Source: an uncultured Blautia sp.
GTDB taxonomy: Bacteria > Bacillota > Clostridia > Lachnospirales > Lachnospiraceae
Assembly: GCA_934358405.1 (NCBI GenBank)
Contig: CAKRKL010000033.1
Coordinates: 1 to 16,227 of the forward strand
Direction of reading: 5' to 3'
Length of the DNA stretch: 16,227 nt
Shown here: positions 1 through 6,421 of the stretch, piece after piece
Layout of the letters: each line of letters opens with the position of its first letter
How positions within the stretch are numbered: the first letter of the stretch is position 1
Notes under the pieces: generated by a model
The model's input: the letters and a program-made list of their open reading frames with translations, nothing else
The model's database searches: none
Told to the model about the DNA's origin: nothing
Translations under genes and position numbers: made by a program

Positions 1-22
1 TTCTTATTCCTGTGATATTCAT
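1..22 (-). CDS. 5' end of an unidentified minus-strand gene (partial)
   Basis: Only seven codons (MNITGIR) lie inside the window, so the product cannot be named. The start is supported by a strong AAGGAGG ribosome binding site about 7 nt upstream of the ATG and by a good promoter (65-93). It follows the ABC exporter genes on the same strand but has its own promoter, and no terminator is visible after the ATPase gene, so it may also receive read-through. Confidence 0.55.
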
Positions 23-64
23 ATTACTGCCTCCTTTCCTTTCTTTTCATCACATGTGCTTTTA

Positions 65-93
65 ACTATATAGCACATAGGCATTTGTGTCAA
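65..93 (-). promoter_or_regulatory. Promoter for the gene leaving the left edge
   Basis: On the minus strand TTGACA (88-93) is followed after 17 nt by TATAGT (65-70). The -10 box lies inside an inverted repeat, ATGTGCT (54-60) with AGCACAT (72-78), which could be an operator. The ribosome binding site and ATG of the partial gene follow about 35 nt downstream of the expected transcription start. Confidence 0.6.
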
Positions 94-127
94 GCTCTTT
101 TTTGGCGGCGAAGCTGCCTGACACCAG

Positions 128-865
128 TTAGTTGATCATCTTGCTGTACTGCTCTGCAATAGGATCAATATCTCCGTATGCAAGGAGCTTGCCTTTTTCC
201 AGGATCATGGCCTTATTGCAAAGACGCATAACCTGCTCAAGAGAATGGGATACAAAAAGCACGGTAACGCCGGAGTCAAACATGCTCATGATCTTCTTCT
301 CGCTTTTCTTACGGAATTTGGCATCTCCTACAGAAAGCACCTCATCCAGGATCAGTATCTGAGGCTCCACAACGGTTGCAATGGAAAAGCCAAGTCTTGA
401 TTTCATACCGGAGGAATAGTTCTTCACCGGAACATCCATAAATTTCTGAAGCTCGGAGAATTTCACGATTTCATCGTACTTGCTGTCAATAAATTCCTTG
501 GTATATCCCAGCATGGCACCGTAAAGATAAATGTTCTCCGTTCCGGTGTACTGAGGCTCAAAGCCAGCTCCAAGCTCCAGAAGGGGAACCATCTTGCCCT
601 GCTTCTGCACAGTACCCATAGTAGGCTTAAATACACCGGAGATTACCTTGAGAAGGGTACTTTTGCCGGCACCGTTTAGACCTAGGATTCCCACACGGTC
701 TCCTTTTTCCACGCTGAAATTAATGTCCTTCAGAGCCCAGAACTCATTATACTGGAGTTCACCCTTGAGGGCCTTAAAAATATAGTCCTTTAAGCTGTCA
801 ACCTTCTCACGGCTCAGGTTGAATTTCATGCTTACATTATTTACTTCTATGGCATTCTGGCTCAT
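128..865 (-). CDS. ABC transporter ATPase, polysaccharide/teichoic acid export type (TagH/Wzt-like)
   Basis: This 245-residue cytoplasmic ATPase would power export of a lipid-linked polymer with the permease encoded just upstream. Visible motifs are Walker A GLNGAGKST (62-70), the ABC signature YSSGMKS (150-156), Walker B ILILDE (170-175), the D-loop SVGD and the switch histidine in VSHS (about 207). The N-terminal extension before the core beta strands and the PLLELGAGFEPQYTG stretch are typical of the Wzt/TagH subfamily. The protein stops soon after the nucleotide-binding domain, so it lacks the C-terminal carbohydrate-binding domain of longer Wzt proteins. The ATG follows AAGGAG. Nine bases separate it from the permease gene, so the two form an operon. 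The exported polymer cannot be told from these two genes; no glycosyltransferase is in view. Confidence 0.9.
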   Translation of the reverse strand: MSQNAIEVNNVSMKFNLSREKVDSLKDYIFKALKGELQYNEFWALKDINFSVEKGDRVGILGLNGAGKSTLLKVISGVFKPTMGTVQKQGKMVPLLELGAGFEPQYTGTENIYLYGAMLGYTKEFIDSKYDEIVKFSELQKFMDVPVKNYSSGMKSRLGFSIATVVEPQILILDEVLSVGDAKFRKKSEKKIMSMFDSGVTVLFVSHSLEQVMRLCNKAMILEKGKLLAYGDIDPIAEQYSKMIN

Positions 866-874
866 ATGTTCTCC

Positions 875-1651
875 TTAAATATACAGAATAAACTTATCCT
901 GCTTTTTCTTGAAGCAGAAAAGTCCCACGAGGGTGATCATTACACTGAAGCCTACTGCATATAACACATATGGCGGATACATAGGCTTTCCGAATATTGC
1001 AGAACGGAAAATCTGAATGATACAGTACAGCGGGTTGAATTTCAGGATCCATGCATAACCACTTTTCAGAAGCTTGCTTGGATAGTAGAAAATTGCACAG
1101 GTGTACATGATCATCATCAGTGCTACAGACCACAGATATTCAATATCCCTGAAGAATACACCGATGGTTGCAAGGAACATTCCGCTTCCATAGGAAAAAA
1201 TCAGGATAATGATCAGGGCTACAGGGGCCTGAAGCAGATAAATCGTAGGCTTCACTCCAAGGATAATGCTTACGATTGCAAGCACCAGCAGGGAGATCAG
1301 AAAAATCACATAATTATAAAGAACTGCTGAAAGAGGGTACAGATACTTGGGCACATATACCTTCTTGATCATGCCAGAATTGGCACGGATAGACTTCAGG
1401 GCTGCCTTGGTTGCCTGTGAATAAAAGCTGTACAGAAGACGTCCTGTCAGAATGTATACAGGAAAGGTTCTGTCCTTATTTCCATAGAGAGTTCCGAATA
1501 CGATTGTCAGTACGACCATGGAAAGCAGGGGCTCCAGCATTGACCACACAATACCAAGATAGGAACGGCGGTATTTCAGCTTGATTCCTTTTTTTACCAG
1601 CTCACCTAACAGGAACTGATATTGTCTGAGATTATCAATGTATTTCTTCAT
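875..1651 (-). CDS. ABC-2 type permease, polysaccharide/teichoic acid export (TagG/Wzm-like)
   Basis: A 258-residue integral membrane protein of the ABC2_membrane family, with an amphipathic N-terminus followed by about six hydrophobic segments. The KLKYRRSYLGIVWSMLEPLL stretch (about 25-44) and the FFRDIEYLW motif in the middle are hallmarks of TagG/Wzm-type permeases, whose TM channel moves undecaprenyl-linked polymers. I chose the ATG at 1651 because GGAG lies 5 nt upstream; a GTG two codons earlier overlaps that ribosome binding site. It is the first gene of a two-gene operon with the ATPase. The substrate is inferred only by family. Confidence 0.88.
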   Translation of the reverse strand: MKKYIDNLRQYQFLLGELVKKGIKLKYRRSYLGIVWSMLEPLLSMVVLTIVFGTLYGNKDRTFPVYILTGRLLYSFYSQATKAALKSIRANSGMIKKVYVPKYLYPLSAVLYNYVIFLISLLVLAIVSIILGVKPTIYLLQAPVALIIILIFSYGSGMFLATIGVFFRDIEYLWSVALMMIMYTCAIFYYPSKLLKSGYAWILKFNPLYCIIQIFRSAIFGKPMYPPYVLYAVGFSVMITLVGLFCFKKKQDKFILYI

Positions 1652-1707
1652 ATTCACTCCATTGTATTAAAAAGATTTGGCTTCTTCCAAGAAAAAAGCT
1701 AACCTGT

Positions 1708-1736
1708 ATTTTAGCACACTCTATTACCTGTTGCAA
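1708..1736 (-). promoter_or_regulatory. Promoter of the ABC exporter operon
   Basis: TTGCAA (1731-1736), a 17-nt spacer, and TAAAAT (1708-1713) preceded by TGC, giving an extended -10. The transcript would start about 50 nt before the permease ATG. No convincing terminator separates the end of larC from this promoter; the only hairpin there (TTGG-AAGAAG-CCAA) has a 4-bp stem. Confidence 0.6.
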
Positions 1737-1792
1737 TATAGCGATTTGTTACAGTTTTGGGCAGATTTTGAGGAAATTACCAGCATTGTTGA

Positions 1793-3286
1793 CTATGCTT
1801 TTTGGTCTCTGCCCTGACAGGCTTCTACTGTCATCTGGTAGGCTCTGGCGTAAGAAATCCCGGTTTTCCTGCAAAGCTTCACAAGGCTTTCATATTCCGG
1901 GTAGTATTTCTGCCCGTCCCCCAAACCGCAGACCTTTACCTCCACTTCCCCAAAAGGGATCCTGACGGTTTCTTTTCTCCGTGGCAAAATCGTCCGCTCC
2001 ATTTTTATCCTGCGAATGCCGATGCTGGTGGTTTCTGCAAAGATCAGAGCTTCCATGCCGGGTACGTCCTCTTCTGTGCAGATTACGGTGAGAAGCCAGG
2101 CAGGACGGTTTTTCTTCATATATACAGGAGTATAGTGGACATCTCTTGCACCTGCCTCCAGAAGGCGCTCCATCGCAAAGCCAAGAACCTCGCCGCTGCA
2201 ATCATCAATGTTGGTTTCCAGCTTGTAAATCGCATCCTTGTTATCGCCGGATCGGCCTGCACCGGATCGGCCTGTACCGGATTGATCTGTACCGGATCGG
2301 TCTGTACCGGATTGGTCTGTGCCGGATTTGCACTTGGTGTCCCGAATCAGCATGGCGCGAAGAATTCCCGGACACTCATAGGTTCTTTTGCCGGCTCCGA
2401 TGCCGATCCTTTCGATCTGGAAATTCTCCGGCAGGGTTTTGCCGGTGCGCACTGCTGCCACAATTGCAGCTCCTGTAGGGGTAACCAGTTCTCCCTTCAC
2501 CTGCGTAAGCTTAAGGTTTAGACCGCACTGCTGCACAATATTGGTTACTGCCGGTACCGGAACGGGAAGGATACCGTGCTGGCAGCGTATGGTGCCTGTT
2601 CCTTCATATAATACGGGAACGATCACATCTGTGATCTCAAGGTTGTCCAGGCAGACTGCCACAGATAAAATATCCACAATAGAGTCTACAGCGCCCACCT
2701 CGTGAAAGTGGACTTCCCCGGCAGGTACGTTGTGAGCCCTGGCTTCCGCCTGGGCAAGTATTTCGAATATATCCAGAGAAATTTTTCTCGCATTCCCGGT
2801 CATGTCTGCGGCAGCGATGATCTGACGGATTTCCTTCATGCCCCGGTGATGATGGCCCTGGCCATGGGTATGCTCCCCTTCCGGACTATGCGTATGGTCA
2901 TGCATGTGATCGTGCGCATGGTCATGCGTATGGTCGTGCGTGTGGTCGTGCATGTGATCGTGCGCGTGGTCATGTGTATGGTCGTGCATGTGATCGTGCG
3001 TGTGGTCGTCGTGATCATGATTATGCTCTGCTGCGTGATCATGTCCATGGAGATACTCCATGTCATGATCGTGTCCATCTATCTTGGCATCCAGGATTAC
3101 ATCAAAGTCGCATGCATCGATTCCAGATTTCTTAACACGGCTGATTTTGGTCTCAAAGCCCTCCACCGGCAGGCTTGCAAGTACCCGCTCCAGCACCTTC
3201 TTGTCAGCTCCAAGATCCAGAAGTGCTGCCACTGTCATATCTCCGCTGATTCCGGAATAGCATTCCAGATATAATGTTTTTCCCAT
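1793..3286 (-). CDS. larC: Nickel-pincer cofactor biosynthesis protein LarC (nickel insertion), single-ORF form
   Basis: LarC is the CTP-dependent cyclometallase that inserts nickel into pyridinium-3,5-bisthiocarboxylic acid mononucleotide, the last step in making the cofactor of lactate racemase LarA and relatives. Here it is one 497-residue protein. The N-terminal LarC1 part starts YLECYSGISGDM (6-17) and carries EVHFHEVGAVDSIVDI (191-206) and LVTPTGAAI (267-275). The C-terminal LarC2 part starts near YKLETNIDDCSGE (354-366) and carries YMKKNRP (389-395). A His/Asp-rich tract fills residues 72-147, and a six-unit SGTDQ-like repeat (321-350) lies between the halves. In Lactiplantibacillus plantarum LarC1 and LarC2 are joined by programmed frameshifting, whereas no frameshift is needed here. 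The AGGAG overlaps the larB stop, so the two are translationally close. Confidence 0.95.
   Translation of the reverse strand: MGKTLYLECYSGISGDMTVAALLDLGADKKVLERVLASLPVEGFETKISRVKKSGIDACDFDVILDAKIDGHDHDMEYLHGHDHAAEHNHDHDDHTHDHMHDHTHDHAHDHMHDHTHDHTHDHAHDHMHDHTHSPEGEHTHGQGHHHRGMKEIRQIIAAADMTGNARKISLDIFEILAQAEARAHNVPAGEVHFHEVGAVDSIVDILSVAVCLDNLEITDVIVPVLYEGTGTIRCQHGILPVPVPAVTNIVQQCGLNLKLTQVKGELVTPTGAAIVAAVRTGKTLPENFQIERIGIGAGKRTYECPGILRAMLIRDTKCKSGTDQSGTDRSGTDQSGTGRSGAGRSGDNKDAIYKLETNIDDCSGEVLGFAMERLLEAGARDVHYTPVYMKKNRPAWLLTVICTEEDVPGMEALIFAETTSIGIRRIKMERTILPRRKETVRIPFGEVEVKVCGLGDGQKYYPEYESLVKLCRKTGISYARAYQMTVEACQGRDQKA
2237..2326 (-). repeat. 15-nt tandem repeat encoding SGTDQ-like pentapeptides in larC
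   Basis: About six in-frame 15-nt units encode SGTDQ, SGTDR, SGTDQ, SGTGR, SGAGR, SGDNK. On the plus strand they appear as accggatcggtctgt-like units. The repeat lies in the linker between the LarC1 and LarC2 halves, keeps the reading frame, and is the sort of array that changes copy number by slippage. Confidence 0.85.
2846..3073 (-). repeat. Repeated coding tract for a His/Asp-rich metal-binding segment of LarC
   Basis: Residues 72-147 of LarC are mostly HDH, HTHDH, HAHDH and HMHDH units. At DNA level a roughly 36-nt unit beginning catgtgatcgtgcgc recurs with small changes on the plus strand. Histidine-rich tracts are common in nickel-handling proteins, so storage or delivery of Ni2+ is the likely role (inference). 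Confidence 0.9.
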
Positions 3287-3294
3287 TTTGTCTC

Positions 3295-4041
3295 CTATTT
3301 TCCAAGTGCAAGACGGTTAATCTGCGTTGCCAGATAGCCTGCACCGTATCCATTGTCAATATTAACAGTTGCAATTCCATTTGCACAGGAATTGATCATG
3401 GTAAGAAGGGCTGACAGCCCGTGGAAATTGGCTCCGTATCCAACAGAGGTAGGAACTGCTATCACAGGACGGCTTACCAGTCCGCCCATTACGCTTGCCA
3501 GGGCGCCCTCCATACCTGCTACCGCCACCACGCAGTTGGCCTTTTGGATCACCTCAAGTCTGGAAAAAAGCCTGTGCATTCCGCTGACTCCCACATCATA
3601 GATTCTCTCCACATAGGTTCCGAAAAATTCCGCTGTCTGGGCAGCCTCCTCCGCAACCGGAATGTCTGCTGTGCCTGCTGTACACACAGCCACCCTGCCC
3701 TCCCGCAGCTTATCCTTTTTTTCTATTTTCAGGATTTTGGATACAGGGTCATACTGTACCTGTGGAAGGTGCTCCCGCACAAGCTCATATTGTGCCTTAG
3801 AAGCTCTTGTCCCAAACACCTCGCCCTCTTCCTTATACAGGCGCTCATATATATTCAGCAAAAATTCATCTGCCTTGTTACTGCAATAAACTACCTCCGC
3901 AAAGCCGGTGCGTGCCTTCCTGTCTGTATCCAGCTTGGCATAGCCCATCTCCTGGTAGCCTTCCTGCTTCAGCAGATTTTTGGCTGCTTCAGGGGAAAGA
4001 CAGCCCTCTTGCACCTGCTTCAAAACTTCATCTAATGTCAT
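3295..4041 (-). CDS. larB: Nickel-pincer cofactor biosynthesis protein LarB
   Basis: LarB carboxylates nicotinic acid adenine dinucleotide at C5 and cleaves its phosphoanhydride, giving pyridinium-3,5-biscarboxylic acid mononucleotide, the first step of the nickel-pincer pathway. The 248-residue protein has a LarB-specific N-terminus (about 1-110) and a C-terminal PurE-like (AIR carboxylase) domain with VCTAGTADIPVAEEA, VAVAGMEGALASVMGGLV and PTSVGYGA. Length and motif order are normal for the family. The ATG follows AAGGAG by 7 nt. larC starts only 8 nt after its stop, so they form one operon. The sulfur-transfer enzyme LarE and the user enzyme LarA are not in the window and must be encoded elsewhere. 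Confidence 0.95.
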   Translation of the reverse strand: MTLDEVLKQVQEGCLSPEAAKNLLKQEGYQEMGYAKLDTDRKARTGFAEVVYCSNKADEFLLNIYERLYKEEGEVFGTRASKAQYELVREHLPQVQYDPVSKILKIEKKDKLREGRVAVCTAGTADIPVAEEAAQTAEFFGTYVERIYDVGVSGMHRLFSRLEVIQKANCVVAVAGMEGALASVMGGLVSRPVIAVPTSVGYGANFHGLSALLTMINSCANGIATVNIDNGYGAGYLATQINRLALGK

Positions 4042-4115
4042 TCGATTACTCCTTTTATCTGAACAGGAAATATGTCAAACATTCCTTCCTGCAGCTTTCC
4101 TCAGATTTCGGATTC

Positions 4116-4144
4116 ATTATACAGGTTTCTTCCTGTTTATTCAA
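4116..4144 (-). promoter_or_regulatory. Promoter of larBC
   Basis: TTGAAT (4139-4144), a 17-nt spacer, and TATAAT (4116-4121) on the minus strand. The leader to larB is roughly 65-70 nt. It lies just after the terminator of the upstream MMPL gene, which supports larBC as a separate unit. Confidence 0.7.
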
Positions 4145-4180
4145 CCGCAAAATCGCCTGCTCAAGGACACCTGCTCCCAC

Positions 4181-4217
4181 AAAAAAAGCCCCGCCTCATT
4201 GCTGAAGCAGGACTTCT
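4181..4217 (-). terminator. Rho-independent terminator of the MMPL exporter gene
   Basis: Reading the minus strand, a 12-bp stem (4204-4215 with 4186-4197, including several G-U pairs) closes a 6-nt loop and is followed by a run of seven T (4181-4187). It begins about 15 nt after the stop codon of the MMPL gene. Confidence 0.85.
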
Positions 4218-4232
4218 TTTCTTATGTATGTT

Positions 4233-6320
4233 TTATTTTGCTCCCGCTGCCTTCTTATCTCCAAGAAAACCGATGGAGGTTACACAGATCAGTTTATCGA
4301 AAATCATAAACATAGCCGGCAGAATGAACAGTACCACTACCATACTGATGACGGCACCACGTGCAAGCAGTGTACAGATAGAACCGATCATCTCAACCTG
4401 TGAATAACAGGAAACACCGAAGGTTGCTGCGAAGAAGCTAAGACCACTGCTGATGATGGACGGCATGCTGGTCTTATGGGCAATGCTGATGGCTTCCTTC
4501 TTATCCTTACCGTGCTGTCTCTCTCTCTGATAACGGGTAGTCATCAGAATCGCATAGTCAACTGTGGCTCCTAACTGGATGGCACCGATAACAATACTTG
4601 CAACAAACGGAAGGCTGATTCCCTGATAGAACGGAATCGCCATGTTTACAAAAATCGCAAATTCAATAACCGCAACCAGAATAATAGGCAGGGAAATTGA
4701 TTTGAAAATGACCATGATGATCAGGAAAATAGCACCGATGGAAATAACATTTACACGTACCAGGTCGGCATCTGTCGTATCCTGAAGGTCCTTCATAAGC
4801 GGTGCCTCGCCGATTACCATTGCTGTATCATCATATTTCTTAACGATTTCATTGATCTTGGCAAGCTGGGCATTTACCTCATCTGTTGCAGATTCATACT
4901 CGGAGCAGACAAATGCAAGCTCATACTGGTCACCCTTAAAAATCTTCTTCAGATCACTTGGAATCATGGACTCCGGAACAGTTGAGCCGATCAGGGAATT
5001 CATACCCAGGCTCCACTTTACACCCTCAACCTCATCGATTTCGCTTAGCATTTTCTGCTTCTGCTTGGGATCCATGTCATTATCCATCATAACCATATGG
5101 ATATTTCCTACTGCAAATGTTTTCTCCAGCTCATTGTTTGCAATGTTGCAGTCCAGGGTAGCCGGAAGGGATTCTGCAATGTTGTAATAAATCTGTGTAT
5201 GATTGTTTCCGTAAATAGCCGGGAACAAAAGAACCAGGAAAATAACAACCCATGCCTTATAATGCTTTGTAATAAAAGCAGATGGCTTATCCATTCTGGA
5301 AAACAGAAGCTTATGCTGTGTCTTCTCAATTGGTTTGTCAAAGAACAGAACCAGTGCAGGGAGAATGGTTACGCAGCAGACAACACCAATGACAACGCCT
5401 TTTGCCATAACAATACCAAGGTCACGTCCAAGGGCAAAGGTCATAACACAAAGTGCAACAAAGCCGGCAACCGTTGTAACGGAGCTTCCTGCTACAGACT
5501 TGAAGGTATTTGCAATGGCATGACCCATGGCCCGGTCTTTCTCACCGGGGAAACGCTTCTTATTCTCTTCATAGCTGTTGAGAAGGAAAATGGAATAGTC
5601 CATTGTTACACCAAGCTGAAGGACTGCAGTAAGTGCCTGCGTAATATAGGAGGTCTCTCCCAATATAATATTGCTTCCCAGGTTATAAAGGATTGCCAGT
5701 CCGATACTAAGCAGGAACAGGAAGGGAACAACGAAGGATCCGCTTGTCAGCTCCAGAACGATCAGGCTGAGCACGGCTGCGATCACAACGTAAATCGGCA
5801 GCTCCTGCATGGCAATATTCTTAATATCCGTAACAACACCTGTCATACCACTAAGGAAGCACTGCTCATTGGCAATCTTACGAAGCTCTGTAATGGCTTC
5901 CATAGAATCATCAGAGGATGTGGTATTGTCAAACAGTACCAGCATCATGGTGGCGTCGCCATTGATAAATACCTTTCTGTATTTCTCAGGAATCATTTCC
6001 ACAGGAAGGGTGATATCTGCCACATCATCATACCAGAGAACATCCTTAACATGCTCTACCTGGCTGAACTCATCCTCCAGCTTCTGGACGTCCTTCATTT
6101 CCATATTTTCCACGATTACCATGGAAAAGGCGCCCATTCCAAACTCATCAACCAGAATATCCTGACCCTTTACAGTTTCAAGGGTATCCGGCAGGTAACT
6201 TAACAGATCGTAATTAACTCTTGTCTCTGCGATTCCGATCACAGACGGGATTACCAGCAAAAGCCCGATAAGAAGAACCAGAACCTTATGCTTGGCTATC
6301 CATTTTCCTACTTTGACCAT
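4233..6320 (-). CDS. MMPL/RND family transporter (exporter)
   Basis: A 695-residue protein of the MMPL branch of the RND superfamily, probably exporting lipids or hydrophobic compounds across the membrane using proton motive force. The order is an N-terminal TM helix, extracytoplasmic domain 1 (about 32-170), a cluster of TM helices, a second single TM (about 355-370), extracytoplasmic domain 2 (about 372-520), and a second TM cluster. Both halves keep the Asp-Tyr pair of the proton relay: GVTMDYSIFLL (D241-Y242) and GATVDYAILMT (D588-Y589). I chose ATG 6320 because AGGAG lies 9 nt upstream; the ATG at 6329 abuts that site. It is monocistronic, with its own promoter and terminator. Substrate unknown. 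Confidence 0.9.
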   Translation of the reverse strand: MVKVGKWIAKHKVLVLLIGLLLVIPSVIGIAETRVNYDLLSYLPDTLETVKGQDILVDEFGMGAFSMVIVENMEMKDVQKLEDEFSQVEHVKDVLWYDDVADITLPVEMIPEKYRKVFINGDATMMLVLFDNTTSSDDSMEAITELRKIANEQCFLSGMTGVVTDIKNIAMQELPIYVVIAAVLSLIVLELTSGSFVVPFLFLLSIGLAILYNLGSNIILGETSYITQALTAVLQLGVTMDYSIFLLNSYEENKKRFPGEKDRAMGHAIANTFKSVAGSSVTTVAGFVALCVMTFALGRDLGIVMAKGVVIGVVCCVTILPALVLFFDKPIEKTQHKLLFSRMDKPSAFITKHYKAWVVIFLVLLFPAIYGNNHTQIYYNIAESLPATLDCNIANNELEKTFAVGNIHMVMMDNDMDPKQKQKMLSEIDEVEGVKWSLGMNSLIGSTVPESMIPSDLKKIFKGDQYELAFVCSEYESATDEVNAQLAKINEIVKKYDDTAMVIGEAPLMKDLQDTTDADLVRVNVISIGAIFLIIMVIFKSISLPIILVAVIEFAIFVNMAIPFYQGISLPFVASIVIGAIQLGATVDYAILMTTRYQRERQHGKDKKEAISIAHKTSMPSIISSGLSFFAATFGVSCYSQVEMIGSICTLLARGAVISMVVVLFILPAMFMIFDKLICVTSIGFLGDKKAAGAK

Positions 6321-6356
6321 TGATGTCATCTCCTTAATTCATTTCTTTCGTACTAT

Positions 6357-6384
6357 AGTATAACCCAAAATGACCAATAGTCAA
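6357..6384 (-). promoter_or_regulatory. Promoter of the MMPL exporter with overlapping operator
   Basis: TTGACT (6379-6384), a 16-nt spacer, and TATACT (6357-6362). The -35 box is part of TGACCAATAGTCA (6371-6383), a short palindrome with TGAC/GTCA ends. A similar box, TGAAAAATAGTCA, is at 6403-6415, 32 bp upstream of the promoter on the same face. Binding by a TetR-type repressor is a guess from the usual regulation of such exporters; no such regulator is in the window. Confidence 0.6.
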
Positions 6385-6421
6385 TATTTATTTTAACAAA
6401 AATGAAAAATAGTCATTTTTC

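Noticed and set aside
95..127. Terminator after the ABC ATPase gene
   Set aside because: A GGCAGC/GCCGCC hairpin is present, but on the minus strand it is followed by A and not T, and the stem has a mismatch.
1675..1700. Terminator after larC
   Set aside because: TTGG-AAGAAG-CCAA has only a 4-bp stem and lies within the leader of the ABC permease gene, downstream of its promoter.
2846..3073. CRISPR-like spaced repeats
   Set aside because: The repetition is continuous, in frame and explained by His/Asp codons of larC; no unique spacers.
2702..3274. 190-codon plus-strand ORF rich in Met/Val/His opposite larC
   Set aside because: It is the antisense shadow of the His/Asp repeat of larC; no ribosome binding site and repeated low-complexity sequence.
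5097..6203. 368-codon plus-strand ORF opposite the MMPL gene
   Set aside because: Antisense to a well-supported transporter; no family features, no ribosome binding site; Cys/Asn-rich composition typical of a shadow frame.
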